DNA of 64,000 bases from a virus: the IMG/VR virus record IMGVR_UViG_3300023179_000026, positions 1 to 64,000 of that record, one strand, 5' to 3'. A program made the translations under genes and the position numbers. The notes beneath the pieces are model-generated. The model did not search any database. It was not told where the DNA came from and was given only the letters and a program-made list of their open reading frames with translations. Of this stretch, positions 46,585-55,701 are shown piece after piece; the stretch's first letter is position 1; the number at the start of each line of letters is the position of its first letter.

Positions 46585-47466
46585 TTATCTTGCAAGAATC
46601 GAAACTACATCACCCTTTAAATATTGCTGATTAGTCTCAGGAGGTCCGCTGCCATAATTTTGTATAGCCAAACGTACATAAGGATGATAACCTGTAATCG
46701 TTGTTCCCACCGTTAAAGTTTCACCTGTTGGGTACGGTAGCGCATTAGCGTTGCCATAAACCACTACATTGCCTATATTATACGGACGAGTAAAGTCAGC
46801 AATGTTACTACCTTCGATAGTGATATTACCACAGAATTCTTCAATACGATATTGGATGGTCAAGTATTGTGCATCTTCATTTTTTATTTCGCTACTATAA
46901 TAAGTTTTTATTTGAGGTTGCGTACTATTACCACCTTGCATAGCATTGCCTTGTGTGGGTCTAGGATGCGTAGGAATGGTTACATCAAGTGCAGGGATTA
47001 CTCTAGGAAATATACTATCAACTACTATTAAATTACCACGTGCTGAACCACTAGCATTAACATACACCGCCGCCCCAGGTGTCTGCGGATTAACCTCAGG
47101 TACATCGCTTATTTCAACAGAATAAAAGCAATATTGAGGTTGAATAATGTCTACCTCATCAGCAGTCATTTCTAAATTAAAAATACCTGTTATAGGTAAA
47201 TTTGGAGTGAGTTGTTTAGTTAGTATTAATTCTGTACCATTATTATTGATTACACGGAAATACAAATACTTTCCTACTAAATTTACAGGTTTTTGATCTT
47301 GGTTAATAAACGCAAATTCAAGTAAATTATCTACACCACGATTTAACATTAAGTCTTTAGCGTACACGATACTATATCTCCTTGTAGCAATATTTCCTGC
47401 GGCACTTAATAAAACCACATATTGTCTTTGATTATATAAATACATTTGCGTTTGGTATGCAGCCAC
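46585..47466 (-). CDS. putative virion structural protein, 293 aa
   Basis: GTG start at 47466 behind AAGGA. Beta-rich with Asn/Pro/Thr loops (NASGSARGNLIVV, VIPALDVTIPTHPRP, GNAMQGGNSTQ). Similar proteins occur beside replication genes in T4-like marine phages. Probably on the virion surface; not identified. Confidence 0.55.
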   Translation of the reverse strand: MAAYQTQMYLYNQRQYVVLLSAAGNIATRRYSIVYAKDLMLNRGVDNLLEFAFINQDQKPVNLVGKYLYFRVINNNGTELILTKQLTPNLPITGIFNLEMTADEVDIIQPQYCFYSVEISDVPEVNPQTPGAAVYVNASGSARGNLIVVDSIFPRVIPALDVTIPTHPRPTQGNAMQGGNSTQPQIKTYYSSEIKNEDAQYLTIQYRIEEFCGNITIEGSNIADFTRPYNIGNVVVYGNANALPYPTGETLTVGTTITGYHPYVRLAIQNYGSGPPETNQQYLKGDVVSILAR

Positions 47467-47490
47467 GTGAATATCCTTTATTTTGTATTT

Positions 47491-47865
47491 ATGTCATCAG
47501 ATTTTTTAACTAAATTGAGTTCTAATCATCCATTCATAACCGTGTGTTCTTATGCAGGGCAAGAATACATCGGTGTTATACAAAATCGTGATGATGATGT
47601 AACTACCTTTTACGATTATGGGGCAATCATTCATCAAGAACTTAAACAATTATTCTTAGAACTTGGTGATGTATGGTGGTGGGAAAGTAATCGACTTATA
47701 CCTATTAATATCTTTCTTAAAGATGAATGGCACCCATTTAAGCCATATCTGCGAACTTTTAACAATAAATCATTAACAATAATTCACGGTCCTACCACAA
47801 GCATTAGCGAACTAAGCAAACGTCGAGTAAAGCGTAGAAGTATTACTTTGGTCAAACGCATGTAA
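47491..47865 (+). CDS. hypothetical protein, 124 aa
   Basis: Start at ATG 47491 (MSSDFLTKL). Alpha-beta protein with VWWWESNRLIPINIFLK; seen as a conserved singleton in T4-like marine phages. Overlaps the 3' end of 47812-48438 on the opposite strand. Confidence 0.55.
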   Translation: MSSDFLTKLSSNHPFITVCSYAGQEYIGVIQNRDDDVTTFYDYGAIIHQELKQLFLELGDVWWWESNRLIPINIFLKDEWHPFKPYLRTFNNKSLTIIHGPTTSISELSKRRVKRRSITLVKRM

Positions 47866-48438
47866 ACCTAATTCTGAAATTAAGTTCATGTGCACCACTA
47901 CCAAGTGCGCATAGCTTATCGAATGACTTTTCTTAAATGAATAACCATCTTGTACGCTACGATCCCACACGGTTAAACTAACATCTTTCCAAGTTTTACC
48001 AATCAAGTGTCTTTTGGCAGGTCTGATAACAGCAAGAAACATAGCCATACGTGCCACACTATTAATAGGTTCAGTCATTTTCTTCATCGTATCATAATGT
48101 TCACCAATATGAATTAACGCTTGGAAAAATTCTTTGTCATGCAATTTAGCCCAATCAGGCTCACGCATTAATTCAAGTAAATGCTGCTCATTACGTACAT
48201 GTTTGTATACCCATACATTTAATAAATCAAGCTTCATATAATTTCTATCTTCAGCCGTTTTATATTCTAGTGCTGCCCAATCATTGATAGGATCATACGG
48301 AATATCCGTTACATAAATACCTGTAGGATGTTTCTTAACACCATCCATTGTTTTCATATGTGCTGAAACAAATTTAATATGCTGTAAAATTTCACTACGA
48401 TCAGCAAAATCTATATCAATATCACTATCAAATTTCAT
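47812..48438 (-). CDS. hypothetical protein with PolC-like 'DIDIDF' motif, 208 aa
   Basis: Begins MKFDSDIDIDFADR, like the catalytic PDIDIDF of DNA polymerase III alpha subunits, but the rest does not resemble a polymerase (helix-rich, few polymerase motifs). The motif may be a coincidence or a remnant. Nearby genes are replication-linked. Confidence 0.45.
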   Translation of the reverse strand: MKFDSDIDIDFADRSEILQHIKFVSAHMKTMDGVKKHPTGIYVTDIPYDPINDWAALEYKTAEDRNYMKLDLLNVWVYKHVRNEQHLLELMREPDWAKLHDKEFFQALIHIGEHYDTMKKMTEPINSVARMAMFLAVIRPAKRHLIGKTWKDVSLTVWDRSVQDGYSFKKSHSISYAHLVVVHMNLISELGLHAFDQSNTSTLYSTFA

Positions 48439-49133
48439 AGACTAATAGACTCCAACATACTTTTAATATCTTCTGCTATGTTTTTTTGTCTTGCAATTTT
48501 AACACTCCATATATCAGGATTGATATAATCAAAAATTAACTTAATTTGATCTTGGTTAAGTTTTGCTATAAAGTTAGTGCCTTCTTTTGATTGATATAAA
48601 AACCATGGGCTTAAATTACCGTTTACAATATAGTGACACAATTTATTATGATTTAAAAACTTAAACGAATCACGTATTTGTAGATTTTGTTCATTACATA
48701 ATTCTGATAAACACTCAATGCTACGTTTTACTGCGTCATATGGGTCTTCTAACTTAAGATATTCAATTAAAAATTTTGTGTAATGTACGTCACTATTCCA
48801 ATGATCCACAACAACTTTATGTGATACTAGAAAATCAATATACCGTGGAATGTTAATAACTTTATTGCTTAAACAATAGTTGGCAAATTTAACAAATGCT
48901 GTATAAAAAGGGCTATGAATGAAATCAATATATTCGATATTCTTTTTATTAGGATGATTTTTTTGGTGATATGTTTTAAAAGCATTATGTGCAAATCGAT
49001 TAGTTTGCGTTTCACGATCATTCCATCGACGTTTAGGTTCGCACAAGTGAGTAAGCATAGTGCTTTCACGAATAAACTTTCTTTTGCAAAATTCACATTG
49101 ATTACTAGTTTCCATATTGCTTTTCGTATTCAT
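48435..49133 (-). CDS. hypothetical protein with N-terminal C2H2-like finger, 232 aa
   Basis: ETSNQCEFCKRKFIRESTMLTHLC is a C-x2-C-x10-H-x1-C zinc-finger-like segment, then a helical body. Conserved in T4-like marine phages next to clamp-loader and UvsW genes. DNA binding is inferred from the finger only. Confidence 0.5.
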   Translation of the reverse strand: MNTKSNMETSNQCEFCKRKFIRESTMLTHLCEPKRRWNDRETQTNRFAHNAFKTYHQKNHPNKKNIEYIDFIHSPFYTAFVKFANYCLSNKVINIPRYIDFLVSHKVVVDHWNSDVHYTKFLIEYLKLEDPYDAVKRSIECLSELCNEQNLQIRDSFKFLNHNKLCHYIVNGNLSPWFLYQSKEGTNFIAKLNQDQIKLIFDYINPDIWSVKIARQKNIAEDIKSMLESISL

Positions 49134-49677
49134 CTAATTCCTGATCAGTGACCATAGAACTTAAATATTCTATATCACGTATTTTCATAAGTGGGTATAA
49201 TTTAGCTAAACGATGCCGTTTATGTTGTATTTCAATAAACTCTTCGCTTGCTTCTTTAGCTACATCATCAGTGATATTATATATCTTCTTAAAATATTCT
49301 GCTACTTCTTTTTTATTAGCGGCAACTTTTAATTCACCAATACGTTGATTCAAATGTGGGATATATTGGTGAAATTGTTTACCTGTATTAGGGCTAACAG
49401 CACATAACATCAACCATTGTAATTTTGGATGCCGTTGAATATATTCATTAAACATGTGTTTATTGGCAAATTCTTCAGTAGCAAGCACATAATACTTACC
49501 TAGCTCACCTGTTTTTTTAATCGAACTTATCCAATGCAACATCATGTAAGGAACAAATTTCTTTTGTTGTTCCTCAGTTAGTCGATCATAATACCCATAA
49601 TCTTTTTTGTCTAACGCATCTAAAGCACCAAACAAATCAAAATCAACATGCTGTAATTTAAGATCAGAATCCTTCAT
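49105..49677 (-). CDS. possible clamp-loader small subunit (gp62-like)
   Basis: 190 aa. The N-terminal DLFGALDALDKKDYGYYDRLTEEQQKKFVPYMMLHW segment and the 'F.PYMMLHWISS' helix resemble the T4-like gp62 small clamp-loader subunit. However, gp44 and gp45 are not in the window, so this is tentative. It overlaps 48435 (by 29 nt) and 49664-49915 (by 14 nt). A start at GTG 49683 is also possible. Confidence 0.35.
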   Translation of the reverse strand: MKDSDLKLQHVDFDLFGALDALDKKDYGYYDRLTEEQQKKFVPYMMLHWISSIKKTGELGKYYVLATEEFANKHMFNEYIQRHPKLQWLMLCAVSPNTGKQFHQYIPHLNQRIGELKVAANKKEVAEYFKKIYNITDDVAKEASEEFIEIQHKRHRLAKLYPLMKIRDIEYLSSMVTDQELDEYEKQYGN

Positions 49678-49915
49678 TTGCACCTAATGATAATGTAAGT
49701 AGTGTCATTTCTTCATCACTACTGACAACATAATAAAAAGTTTCTAAGTACATATCTTGAGTAACCCTAAAAGTAGTAACGATTGTTTTACCTGTTTTCA
49801 TTTTATACCAATCTTTGGTTGTTTTACAGGTTAAAATGAGGTCAGGGTCATCTATACATGCTATTTCAAAGTCTTTTTTGATCCTATGGTATTCATGCCT
49901 AGGTAATTCAAACAT
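49664..49915 (-). CDS. hypothetical protein, 83 aa
   Basis: Alpha-beta protein, overlapping both neighbours, in the replication/repair block. No domain recognised. Confidence 0.5.
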   Translation of the reverse strand: MFELPRHEYHRIKKDFEIACIDDPDLILTCKTTKDWYKMKTGKTIVTTFRVTQDMYLETFYYVVSSDEEMTLLTLSLGANEGF

Positions 49916-50111
49916 CTTTACACAATTCTCTAAACATTTTTTTACGTCCTTCCACGCTTAAGGATTCATCAAATATTTCTGTAGTACGCTGCAACATAGC
50001 ACAAGCTAACATAAGTTTATCATTATTGTTTTCAGTCATGTTTATTGCTGTATCAATAATAACCATCAAGTTAGACATTTTCATTTCAATAGGGTCGATA
50101 TATTTGCTCAT
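49908..50111 (-). CDS. hypothetical helical protein, 67 aa
   Basis: Predominantly helical (PIEMKMSNLMVIIDTAINMT). A tight overlap (1 nt) with the next upstream gene and 8 nt with the downstream gene. Conserved in style next to uvsW in marine T4-like phages. Confidence 0.5.
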   Translation of the reverse strand: MSKYIDPIEMKMSNLMVIIDTAINMTENNNDKLMLACAMLQRTTEIFDESLSVEGRKKMFRELCKDV

Positions 50112-50611
50112 TAAAACACCTGTTTATAATCTACGATTTCACAATTACGGCTAATTTCTTTAACAAAATAGATACAACGTGGTTTTTCACCATCATCTAT
50201 TGGCACACAAAGAAACTGTCCGTTTTTTAATCTTGGTGCATACCATGTAACATCATGGTATATATCTATAATTTCTATATCTAAAAATGTTGGTCTAAAG
50301 CCACTTAGTGGATTGAATTGGTATGCTTTAAAACCACGATCATTAATGCTTGTTAATGGCACTGTTTCAAGATCGCCAAACTCAGGTTCACCAATAAGTA
50401 TTTGCCAATCTAGTGGCATTTTGATGATTTGATCTGCTATACGTAAAACAAGAGCAGGACTATTAAATGATTCTAAAAAAATAAGTGGGATAAAGAAATA
50501 ATCAACTGCGCTAGGGTTGCTATTATCTAATATAGCAAACCTTAAGTCATCAATTTCTTCAGGTAAATTTTCTAGATTAAATTTTGTATCATCTAGTAAT
50601 AGTATATTCAT
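50111..50611 (-). CDS. hypothetical protein, 166 aa
   Basis: Beta-rich protein (LVLRIADQIIKMPLDWQILIG), overlaps uvsW by 4 nt, so it is co-transcribed with it. A conserved companion of uvsW in T4-like marine phages; function unknown. Confidence 0.55.
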   Translation of the reverse strand: MNILLLDDTKFNLENLPEEIDDLRFAILDNSNPSAVDYFFIPLIFLESFNSPALVLRIADQIIKMPLDWQILIGEPEFGDLETVPLTSINDRGFKAYQFNPLSGFRPTFLDIEIIDIYHDVTWYAPRLKNGQFLCVPIDDGEKPRCIYFVKEISRNCEIVDYKQVF

Positions 50612-52065
50612 TTATAATTCAACTTTTCCATTGTAAAAGGATAATTAGCTTCTTTGTAAAAAGTTTTTCGCTGTGTCAAATGACGTTTTGAAAATTTACA
50701 ACTTGAAGTAATATCATATATTTGCACAAAGTCTTTATCGTCTGCTTTACGTAATCCACGCCCTATACTTTGTATGACACGTACGAAACTCTTGCCTGGC
50801 TCGATAAAAACTAAGTTAAAAATTCTTGGGATATTAATACCTACTGCTGCTACACCATAAGTTGCCACAATAATTTTCTCATCCTGTATTGCAACATCTG
50901 CATATTCTTCTTTACGTTTTTTATTACTTGTTGTACCACTAACGAATACTGAGTTAGGTAAACGTTTTACTAACTCTTTCCCTGCAGTAATACGGTCTAC
51001 CAATACTAGAGTATTACCACTTTCTTTTACTTTGTCAATAATATTAGCTATTGTATCTAACCTATTTTCTTGTTCTAGTAAATATTTTAACTCACTTTGA
51101 TAATTATTAAACTCTGCATGGTCTTGCAATTGAACTACGTGCACATGACAATTTGCCAATACGCCACGATCCTGCAAATCAGTTGCAGCTAGTTTATTAA
51201 TAACAGGTCCAATACACGTTAACAATGCCTCTGACGCAAACTTTTCTTTTGGTACTGTACCTGTCAATCCCCATCTTATAGCTATTTTAGACATAGACCC
51301 GCTTAACATTGATTTAAGCACATCTGCTTTAGCCATGTGACATTCATCAATAACCAATGCCACAACATCTTGTATAAACTCTTCTATGGTAATGTCACCA
51401 ATACCATCTTGAGTATTTTTAATAATATTGTTTAAGCTTTGCCAAGTTACAATTGTATGAGTGTGACCAAGTTCTTTTCTGTCACCAAAATATACACCAA
51501 CATCTAAATTTAAGTTTTTATAATCTTCTTCAGTTTGCGTCACTAATGACTTGTTTGGGACAATAACCAACGTCCTCCCAAATGCCTCGCAGCTATGGCT
51601 TAATGCTGCTGTAATCAACGTTTTACCTGCTCCTGTGGCAATCTCTTGTACACATTGTTGATTAGCTAGAAACTGATTAATGATATCAATTTGGTAGTCA
51701 CGCAATACAACAGGCTCACCTGCTTTAGGATGACTTACAGGCCATGCATGATGTGAAAAGGTTTTTTCAGTGACACTGTTAAAAGTGTATGATTGATTGT
51801 AGTCACGTATATCATCAAGCTCAATATCATAACCACGTTGCTCAAGATAAGGAACAATTTGATCAAGTAGATTGATATATGTACCACCACCTAATTGAAA
51901 ATATGATACTTTACCGTTCCATCGACCAAGCTTAACCATAGGCATAAACCTAGCCCCAGGAATCTCATATTCAAACTGTTTAACTAATTTTTTTCTGTCA
52001 TCAAGGTGAAGTCCTTCTATTTTAACATTGACTTCATCTTTTACTATAATTTTGGCTATTGGCAT
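50608..52065 (-). CDS. uvsW: UvsW-like superfamily 2 helicase
   Basis: 485 aa. ATGAGKT (143-149), VIDECHMA (DECH), WGLTGT and VQSIGRGLRKAD (motif VI), with a small N-terminal domain. T4 UvsW unwinds branched recombination intermediates and R-loops. Both a late TATAAATA (52075) and a TTGACA-16-TATACT promoter (52086-52113) lie upstream. Confidence 0.9.
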   Translation of the reverse strand: MPIAKIIVKDEVNVKIEGLHLDDRKKLVKQFEYEIPGARFMPMVKLGRWNGKVSYFQLGGGTYINLLDQIVPYLEQRGYDIELDDIRDYNQSYTFNSVTEKTFSHHAWPVSHPKAGEPVVLRDYQIDIINQFLANQQCVQEIATGAGKTLITAALSHSCEAFGRTLVIVPNKSLVTQTEEDYKNLNLDVGVYFGDRKELGHTHTIVTWQSLNNIIKNTQDGIGDITIEEFIQDVVALVIDECHMAKADVLKSMLSGSMSKIAIRWGLTGTVPKEKFASEALLTCIGPVINKLAATDLQDRGVLANCHVHVVQLQDHAEFNNYQSELKYLLEQENRLDTIANIIDKVKESGNTLVLVDRITAGKELVKRLPNSVFVSGTTSNKKRKEEYADVAIQDEKIIVATYGVAAVGINIPRIFNLVFIEPGKSFVRVIQSIGRGLRKADDKDFVQIYDITSSCKFSKRHLTQRKTFYKEANYPFTMEKLNYK

Positions 52066-52074
52066 GGGTCTATA

Positions 52075-52082
52075 TATTTATA
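52075..52082 (-). promoter_or_regulatory. T4-like late promoter motif
   Basis: TATAAATA on the minus strand, 9 nt upstream of the UvsW ATG. Confidence 0.55.
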
Positions 52083-52085
52083 ATC

Positions 52086-52113
52086 AGTATAACTTAAATT
52101 TTGGTTATGTCAA
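52086..52113 (-). promoter_or_regulatory. sigma70-type promoter of uvsW
   Basis: Minus strand TTGACA, 16 nt, TATACT. With the late motif this gives dual early/late control. Confidence 0.65.
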
Positions 52114-52166
52114 TAAAAAAGGAGCAATTGGTTACCCAATTACCCCAAGTTACTACAGGAGATATC

Positions 52167-53240
52167 TTAACGATCTTTATACATCAAAGTACGCTCAACA
52201 ACTTGTTTCCAACGGTCACCCTTACGCACCATATAATCAGCAACATATACAAAAGTGCGTAAGCTAAACGATTTAAATTTAGTTGCGTTGGTCTCCATGT
52301 ACGCAAACAATTCATCAACTTGTTCAGTGGTTAGGTTAAAGTTAGCAAAGAATCCACCATCATCTTGCAAATCCTCATGCAATTGTTTAGCACGTAGCAC
52401 AATGTGTCTAGCTGAGGAGCACTGTACTTCAATTGATTTCCAACGTGTTTCCATCGCTTGTAGGTGATTCTTTAAATTTGAATCACGCATTTTATTTAAA
52501 TCAAGGTTAGTGATAAAAATCAAGTTACCTTTGAATACAAAACTTTCAGGAATATCTTCCCTACGTAGTTGCGCACTGTTTGAGCGAATGTTAATTCGAC
52601 GTTCACCTGTGGTTGCTAGTGCTGCTTTAAGCAAGTTAAGCATTTCAGGGTTAAAGAAAATTGCATCACAGTCATCAAATACTGTAATATAATTTGCATC
52701 ACTACCTTCAAACAAGATTTTGTACAAGTGTACGGGTGAATCACCTAGTGAACCACGTATGATTTGAAACTTTTCACGTGTACCACCAACATTCGTAAAT
52801 GTTGCGTAACGGTCAAGCACTGATTCTACGATATGGGTTTTACCACTACCACCCCCACCGCAAATGAATAATCCACCTTTTTCTTCACCACGTAGCATAT
52901 CTTCAATATGCTCCTCAAGGTTTTCAAAATCTTCTCTAAACCATTGCTTGATTTGTTCATCAGTAGGTTCAGGTTTAGTTACAACAGGTTCATCTGCTGT
53001 AAATTTTACAGGTGCTTTTTTAGGCACTGTAACAGTATTATTATCAGTTATTTCACAATTAGTTACCACAATAGTAGGTTTCTCCGAAATTTTACCGCTT
53101 GGTTTCACCAACAAGCGATCTTTGTTTAGTACAACATATTCGTTGGGACGGGTACCTGGTTGGTGAATTTGAAACTTAGTACCGCTAGGAATAGGCTTAT
53201 CAAAATACTGACCTTCAAACACAGTAATAAACTTGGGCAT
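52167..53240 (-). CDS. AAA+ ATPase
   Basis: 357 aa. Walker A GGGGSGKT (128-135), Walker B ITVFDDCD, sensor and arginine-finger-like segments (FITNLDLNKM, RWKSIEV). An N-terminal beta-rich part (1-90) and a helical C-terminal region. Not the gp44 clamp loader (no SRC motif). Similar ATPases of unknown role occur in T4-like marine phages. Own near-consensus promoter at 53274-53302. Confidence 0.8.
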   Translation of the reverse strand: MPKFITVFEGQYFDKPIPSGTKFQIHQPGTRPNEYVVLNKDRLLVKPSGKISEKPTIVVTNCEITDNNTVTVPKKAPVKFTADEPVVTKPEPTDEQIKQWFREDFENLEEHIEDMLRGEEKGGLFICGGGGSGKTHIVESVLDRYATFTNVGGTREKFQIIRGSLGDSPVHLYKILFEGSDANYITVFDDCDAIFFNPEMLNLLKAALATTGERRINIRSNSAQLRREDIPESFVFKGNLIFITNLDLNKMRDSNLKNHLQAMETRWKSIEVQCSSARHIVLRAKQLHEDLQDDGGFFANFNLTTEQVDELFAYMETNATKFKSFSLRTFVYVADYMVRKGDRWKQVVERTLMYKDR

Positions 53241-53273
53241 CTTTAGCTCCGTTGTTTGTCAATCGATTTGAGT

Positions 53274-53302
53274 AGTATAGCAGGGTGTTGAAACTATGTC
53301 AA
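53274..53302 (-). promoter_or_regulatory. sigma70-type promoter of the AAA+ gene
   Basis: Minus strand TTGACA, 17 nt, TATACT. Confidence 0.75.
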
Positions 53303-53599
53303 CTAACGAATACTGTATGGATCAAGAAACGCTCGTCCATCGTTAGTAATATACAAATACTCTACATTAGGAACATTACCCACAGGGCGATAATAAGCTA
53401 TTTCTCCATCATGTCCATCTTCATCATAAAGAACATCGTAGCAATCAACTTGCTTAAAACGTACTTCTTTACCTGTATGATGACTAGTTACAAAAAACTC
53501 TTGCGGAAATTTACTACCAAAATACGTATTAGATAAACCTAAAACTTTAGTGCTTTTATCAAAGTCACAATATTGAAGAGGTATACGTTGAAGTTCCAT
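53303..53599 (-). CDS. hypothetical protein, 98 aa
   Basis: Start at 53599 (MELQRIPLQYCDF). Beta-rich, acidic, Tyr-rich. Own promoter at 53627-53656. No family recognised. Confidence 0.6.
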   Translation of the reverse strand: MELQRIPLQYCDFDKSTKVLGLSNTYFGSKFPQEFFVTSHHTGKEVRFKQVDCYDVLYDEDGHDGEIAYYRPVGNVPNVEYLYITNDGRAFLDPYSIR

Positions 53600-53626
53600 A
53601 CTTGCGTCCTTTGTTAAGATACAAGT

Positions 53627-53656
53627 ATGATACATCTAAATTAATACTCTTGTCAA
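53627..53656 (-). promoter_or_regulatory. sigma70-type promoter
   Basis: Minus strand TTGACA, 18 nt, TATCAT; drives 53303-53599. Confidence 0.6.
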
Positions 53657-53917
53657 CACTTTCTTTTTCTGTGGTTTTAATGACACACTAAAATGTGTAG
53701 CGTGTGGTTTTGTCACAACTTTGTCTGCAAGGTATTGATACTTAGCACTTACCTCAGCTTCTTTTAAAATTTGTTTAACTGTATTAAATTTGTCCATTGG
53801 AATACGATAAAACCCACGATCTAGTAAATGTTCTGCTAATTCTTGATCGCCTGACAAGCCAACTGCTTGCCATAACGTAAAATTGTTTTTAATAGTTGAT
53901 GCTTCAATATGTGACAT
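53636..53917 (-). CDS. hypothetical protein, 93 aa
   Basis: Helical, basic at its end (KPQKKKVLTRVLI). One base downstream of the GIY-YIG-like gene; probably cotranslated. No family recognised. Confidence 0.55.
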   Translation of the reverse strand: MSHIEASTIKNNFTLWQAVGLSGDQELAEHLLDRGFYRIPMDKFNTVKQILKEAEVSAKYQYLADKVVTKPHATHFSVSLKPQKKKVLTRVLI

Positions 53918-53918
53918 T

Positions 53919-54575
53919 TTATGCTCCTGTCTTAGGTTTTAATAGTGAAAGTTCTTGATCCATGCTGCGATTGTTTTCATTACGTGGTCCTGTCCACACA
54001 TTAGTCTTGGCTTCTCCTGTTACACGATTAGCCCATAGTTCACAAAATGCGCTATGTGGGCTAGTATCGTATGTTTTACCGTTTTCATGGCAGGTAAAAG
54101 TTCCATCTGCATTGACGGTAAAACTTACCTTAATAGGATTACCATTAGTGTCATTTTTAGATTGAGTAAAGGTTTGTCCTGCCAATTCTGCCACACGATC
54201 ACGTGACTTATTACTAGCGATAAATTTTACAGCAGCAGGTTCAAGTTCAGTTTGATTGACATTTTGTTCACTTGCACCGTAAATGTCCATAAATTTTGAT
54301 ACACGTTCAACTAACATACCATCAGTATCTTCAAACCATTCACCTTGCATACGTTCGGGCAATATAGCATGTAACAACTTTTCCACTCTGCTCATACTAT
54401 CAACTTGCCAATACTTAATCATTGTATAACCAATAGTAAACTTAGTACTGTTTAGTGCATTTTCTCTGCTTGGTACGTTGATACTTTTACCAACTTTTTT
54501 CTCAGTAAGTGAACTAATATCCTTACCACTATAGTGATAATAGCCACCAACGTAGATATAACCTGAATCTGTCAT
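53919..54575 (-). CDS. GIY-YIG/T5orf172-like endonuclease domain protein
   Basis: 218 aa; start at 54575 (MTDSGYIYVGG) behind GGAG. The first 80 residues carry GYIYVGGYYHY (GIY-YIG-like strand), KVGKSINVPSRENALN (Gly-Lys/Arg), a Tyr/Trp strand and VEKLLHAILPERMQGEWFEDTDG (catalytic Glu), the T5orf172/GIY-YIG order. A C-terminal region is unassigned. Possibly a mobile or repair nuclease. Confidence 0.7.
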   Translation of the reverse strand: MTDSGYIYVGGYYHYSGKDISSLTEKKVGKSINVPSRENALNSTKFTIGYTMIKYWQVDSMSRVEKLLHAILPERMQGEWFEDTDGMLVERVSKFMDIYGASEQNVNQTELEPAAVKFIASNKSRDRVAELAGQTFTQSKNDTNGNPIKVSFTVNADGTFTCHENGKTYDTSPHSAFCELWANRVTGEAKTNVWTGPRNENNRSMDQELSLLKPKTGA

Positions 54576-54621
54576 ATGGGTAATCTCCATGTAAATTTAA
54601 GGTATTGTAGCAAAAAGATAA

Positions 54622-54649
54622 TAAAAAAGCACAGACTAGCTGTGCTTTA
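54622..54649 (-). terminator. intrinsic terminator
   Basis: AAGCACAG / CTGTGCTT with a 5-nt loop and a T run on the minus strand; ends the 54671-54949 transcript. Confidence 0.85.
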
Positions 54650-54670
54650 ATAAATTGAAATTATCCTAAA

Positions 54671-54949
54671 TTACTTTGTTTTGGTCATGCTTTGTGAAGC
54701 GTGGTTAACAAAGTTGTACATAGTTTCTGCAGTTTTGAGGACTTGTTCGATGCCTGGAAACTGTGGCATACCAAGGGTTGTTGTAACAACACCTTTGTCA
54801 TCACGTTGTACGCTCATTTCCCAACCGTGAAACTTACTATGGTATTCCTCGCTGATAAGATCTTTAGCCATTTTAAGGATTTCTGTACGGATTTCGTAAC
54901 CGTTTTTGTTAAATTTTACTTCAGTTTTTGGTAAATCAAAATTTGACAT
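54671..54949 (-). CDS. conserved T4-like phage protein, 92 aa
   Basis: Pattern NGYEIRTEILKMAKDLISEEYHSKFHGWEMSVQRD ... FPGIEQVLKTAETMYNFVN is a small conserved family in T4-like marine phages. AGGAGAA ribosome binding site. Function unknown; the dedicated terminator suggests a separately controlled gene. Confidence 0.7.
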   Translation of the reverse strand: MSNFDLPKTEVKFNKNGYEIRTEILKMAKDLISEEYHSKFHGWEMSVQRDDKGVVTTTLGMPQFPGIEQVLKTAETMYNFVNHASQSMTKTK

Positions 54950-54978
54950 AATTTTCTCCTTGTGTGTGTATGTCTATG

Positions 54979-55269
54979 TTAGGCTTTTTGTTCTGCACGA
55001 TTTTGCGCAGTCCAGGCATCCCAACCTGCCTTATACCAATCAATACTAAACGGATTCATTATTTTTTCAATTTTTGTATGTAGAAACTCTCTATTACAAG
55101 TAGTGATAATATTTGTAGTTGTTTCTAGCGCAGTATTTAAAAATTTACTTTGAGCCTCAATATAAATTAGCATATTATTTTTGAGGTCAGTGTGCTTGAC
55201 ATATTTTTCAACAAATTGCTTTTTAGCATTTTGTACACTGTCAATAAAAAGTGAGGGTTGATTAATCAT
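54979..55269 (-). CDS. hypothetical helical protein, 96 aa
   Basis: Long amphipathic helices with Gln/Asn/Thr. The style resembles small phasin-like or structural proteins but no family match is clear. A TATAAATA at 55328 lies 59 nt upstream of its start. Confidence 0.55.
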   Translation of the reverse strand: MINQPSLFIDSVQNAKKQFVEKYVKHTDLKNNMLIYIEAQSKFLNTALETTTNIITTCNREFLHTKIEKIMNPFSIDWYKAGWDAWTAQNRAEQKA

Positions 55270-55327
55270 ATTGCATTCCTTTCTGTGTATGTGTCTAATT
55301 TGAGTACATCCAATATGTGCCCAAATG

Positions 55328-55335
55328 TATTTATA
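55328..55335 (-). promoter_or_regulatory. T4-like late promoter motif
   Basis: TATAAATA on the minus strand, upstream of 54979-55269. Confidence 0.5.
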
Positions 55336-55352
55336 CGATAAAATTTATTGTA

Positions 55353-55481
55353 TTACAATTTTTTAGGATAATGTGGGGTTAAGAAATCCCATTCTTCACC
55401 AAGTACATATTGATGATTCAACTTTTCATCAATATAAGCAATAATTGCTAATGAACCAAGTATAAAATAAGCTAACATCAT
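55353..55481 (-). CDS. small membrane protein, 42 aa
   Basis: MMLAYFILGSLAIIAYIDEKL... one hydrophobic helix at the N-terminus, then a charged tail. Member of a run of tiny overlapping genes (55353-55872). Confidence 0.55.
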   Translation of the reverse strand: MMLAYFILGSLAIIAYIDEKLNHQYVLGEEWDFLTPHYPKKL

Positions 55482-55482
55482 A

Positions 55483-55596
55483 TTACTTGCCCATCAACTT
55501 TACTGCACTTTGCCATTTACCCCTGCGTGTTAGATGACTAGCTAATAATCCTTCACACCAAACTTGGTACATTATTTTAAAAAAGGTCATTGCCAT
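55483..55596 (-). CDS. hypothetical small protein, 37 aa
   Basis: MAMTFFKIMYQVWCEGLL... amphipathic, basic. Stop abuts the next small gene; its start overlaps 55587-55697 by 10 nt. Confidence 0.5.
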   Translation of the reverse strand: MAMTFFKIMYQVWCEGLLASHLTRRGKWQSAVKLMGK

Positions 55597-55697
55597 TCTC
55601 CACGATGTAAATGAAAGTATCTGCGAGCACGTGCTTTTCCACTTGCTTCTAATGCTTTAAATATTTTGTAACCTATACTTGCTAAAAAACTAAACAT
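55587..55697 (-). CDS. hypothetical small protein, 36 aa
   Basis: MFSFLASIGYKIFKALEASGKARARRYFHL... Arg-rich amphipathic helix. Overlaps its neighbour by 10 nt, so translation is coupled. Confidence 0.55.
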   Translation of the reverse strand: MFSFLASIGYKIFKALEASGKARARRYFHLHRGEWQ

Positions 55698-55701
55698 TTT
55701 G

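Noticed and set aside
47812-48438. DNA polymerase III alpha-like gene
   Set aside because: Only the short DIDIDF motif matches; the rest lacks polymerase features, so it was kept as hypothetical.
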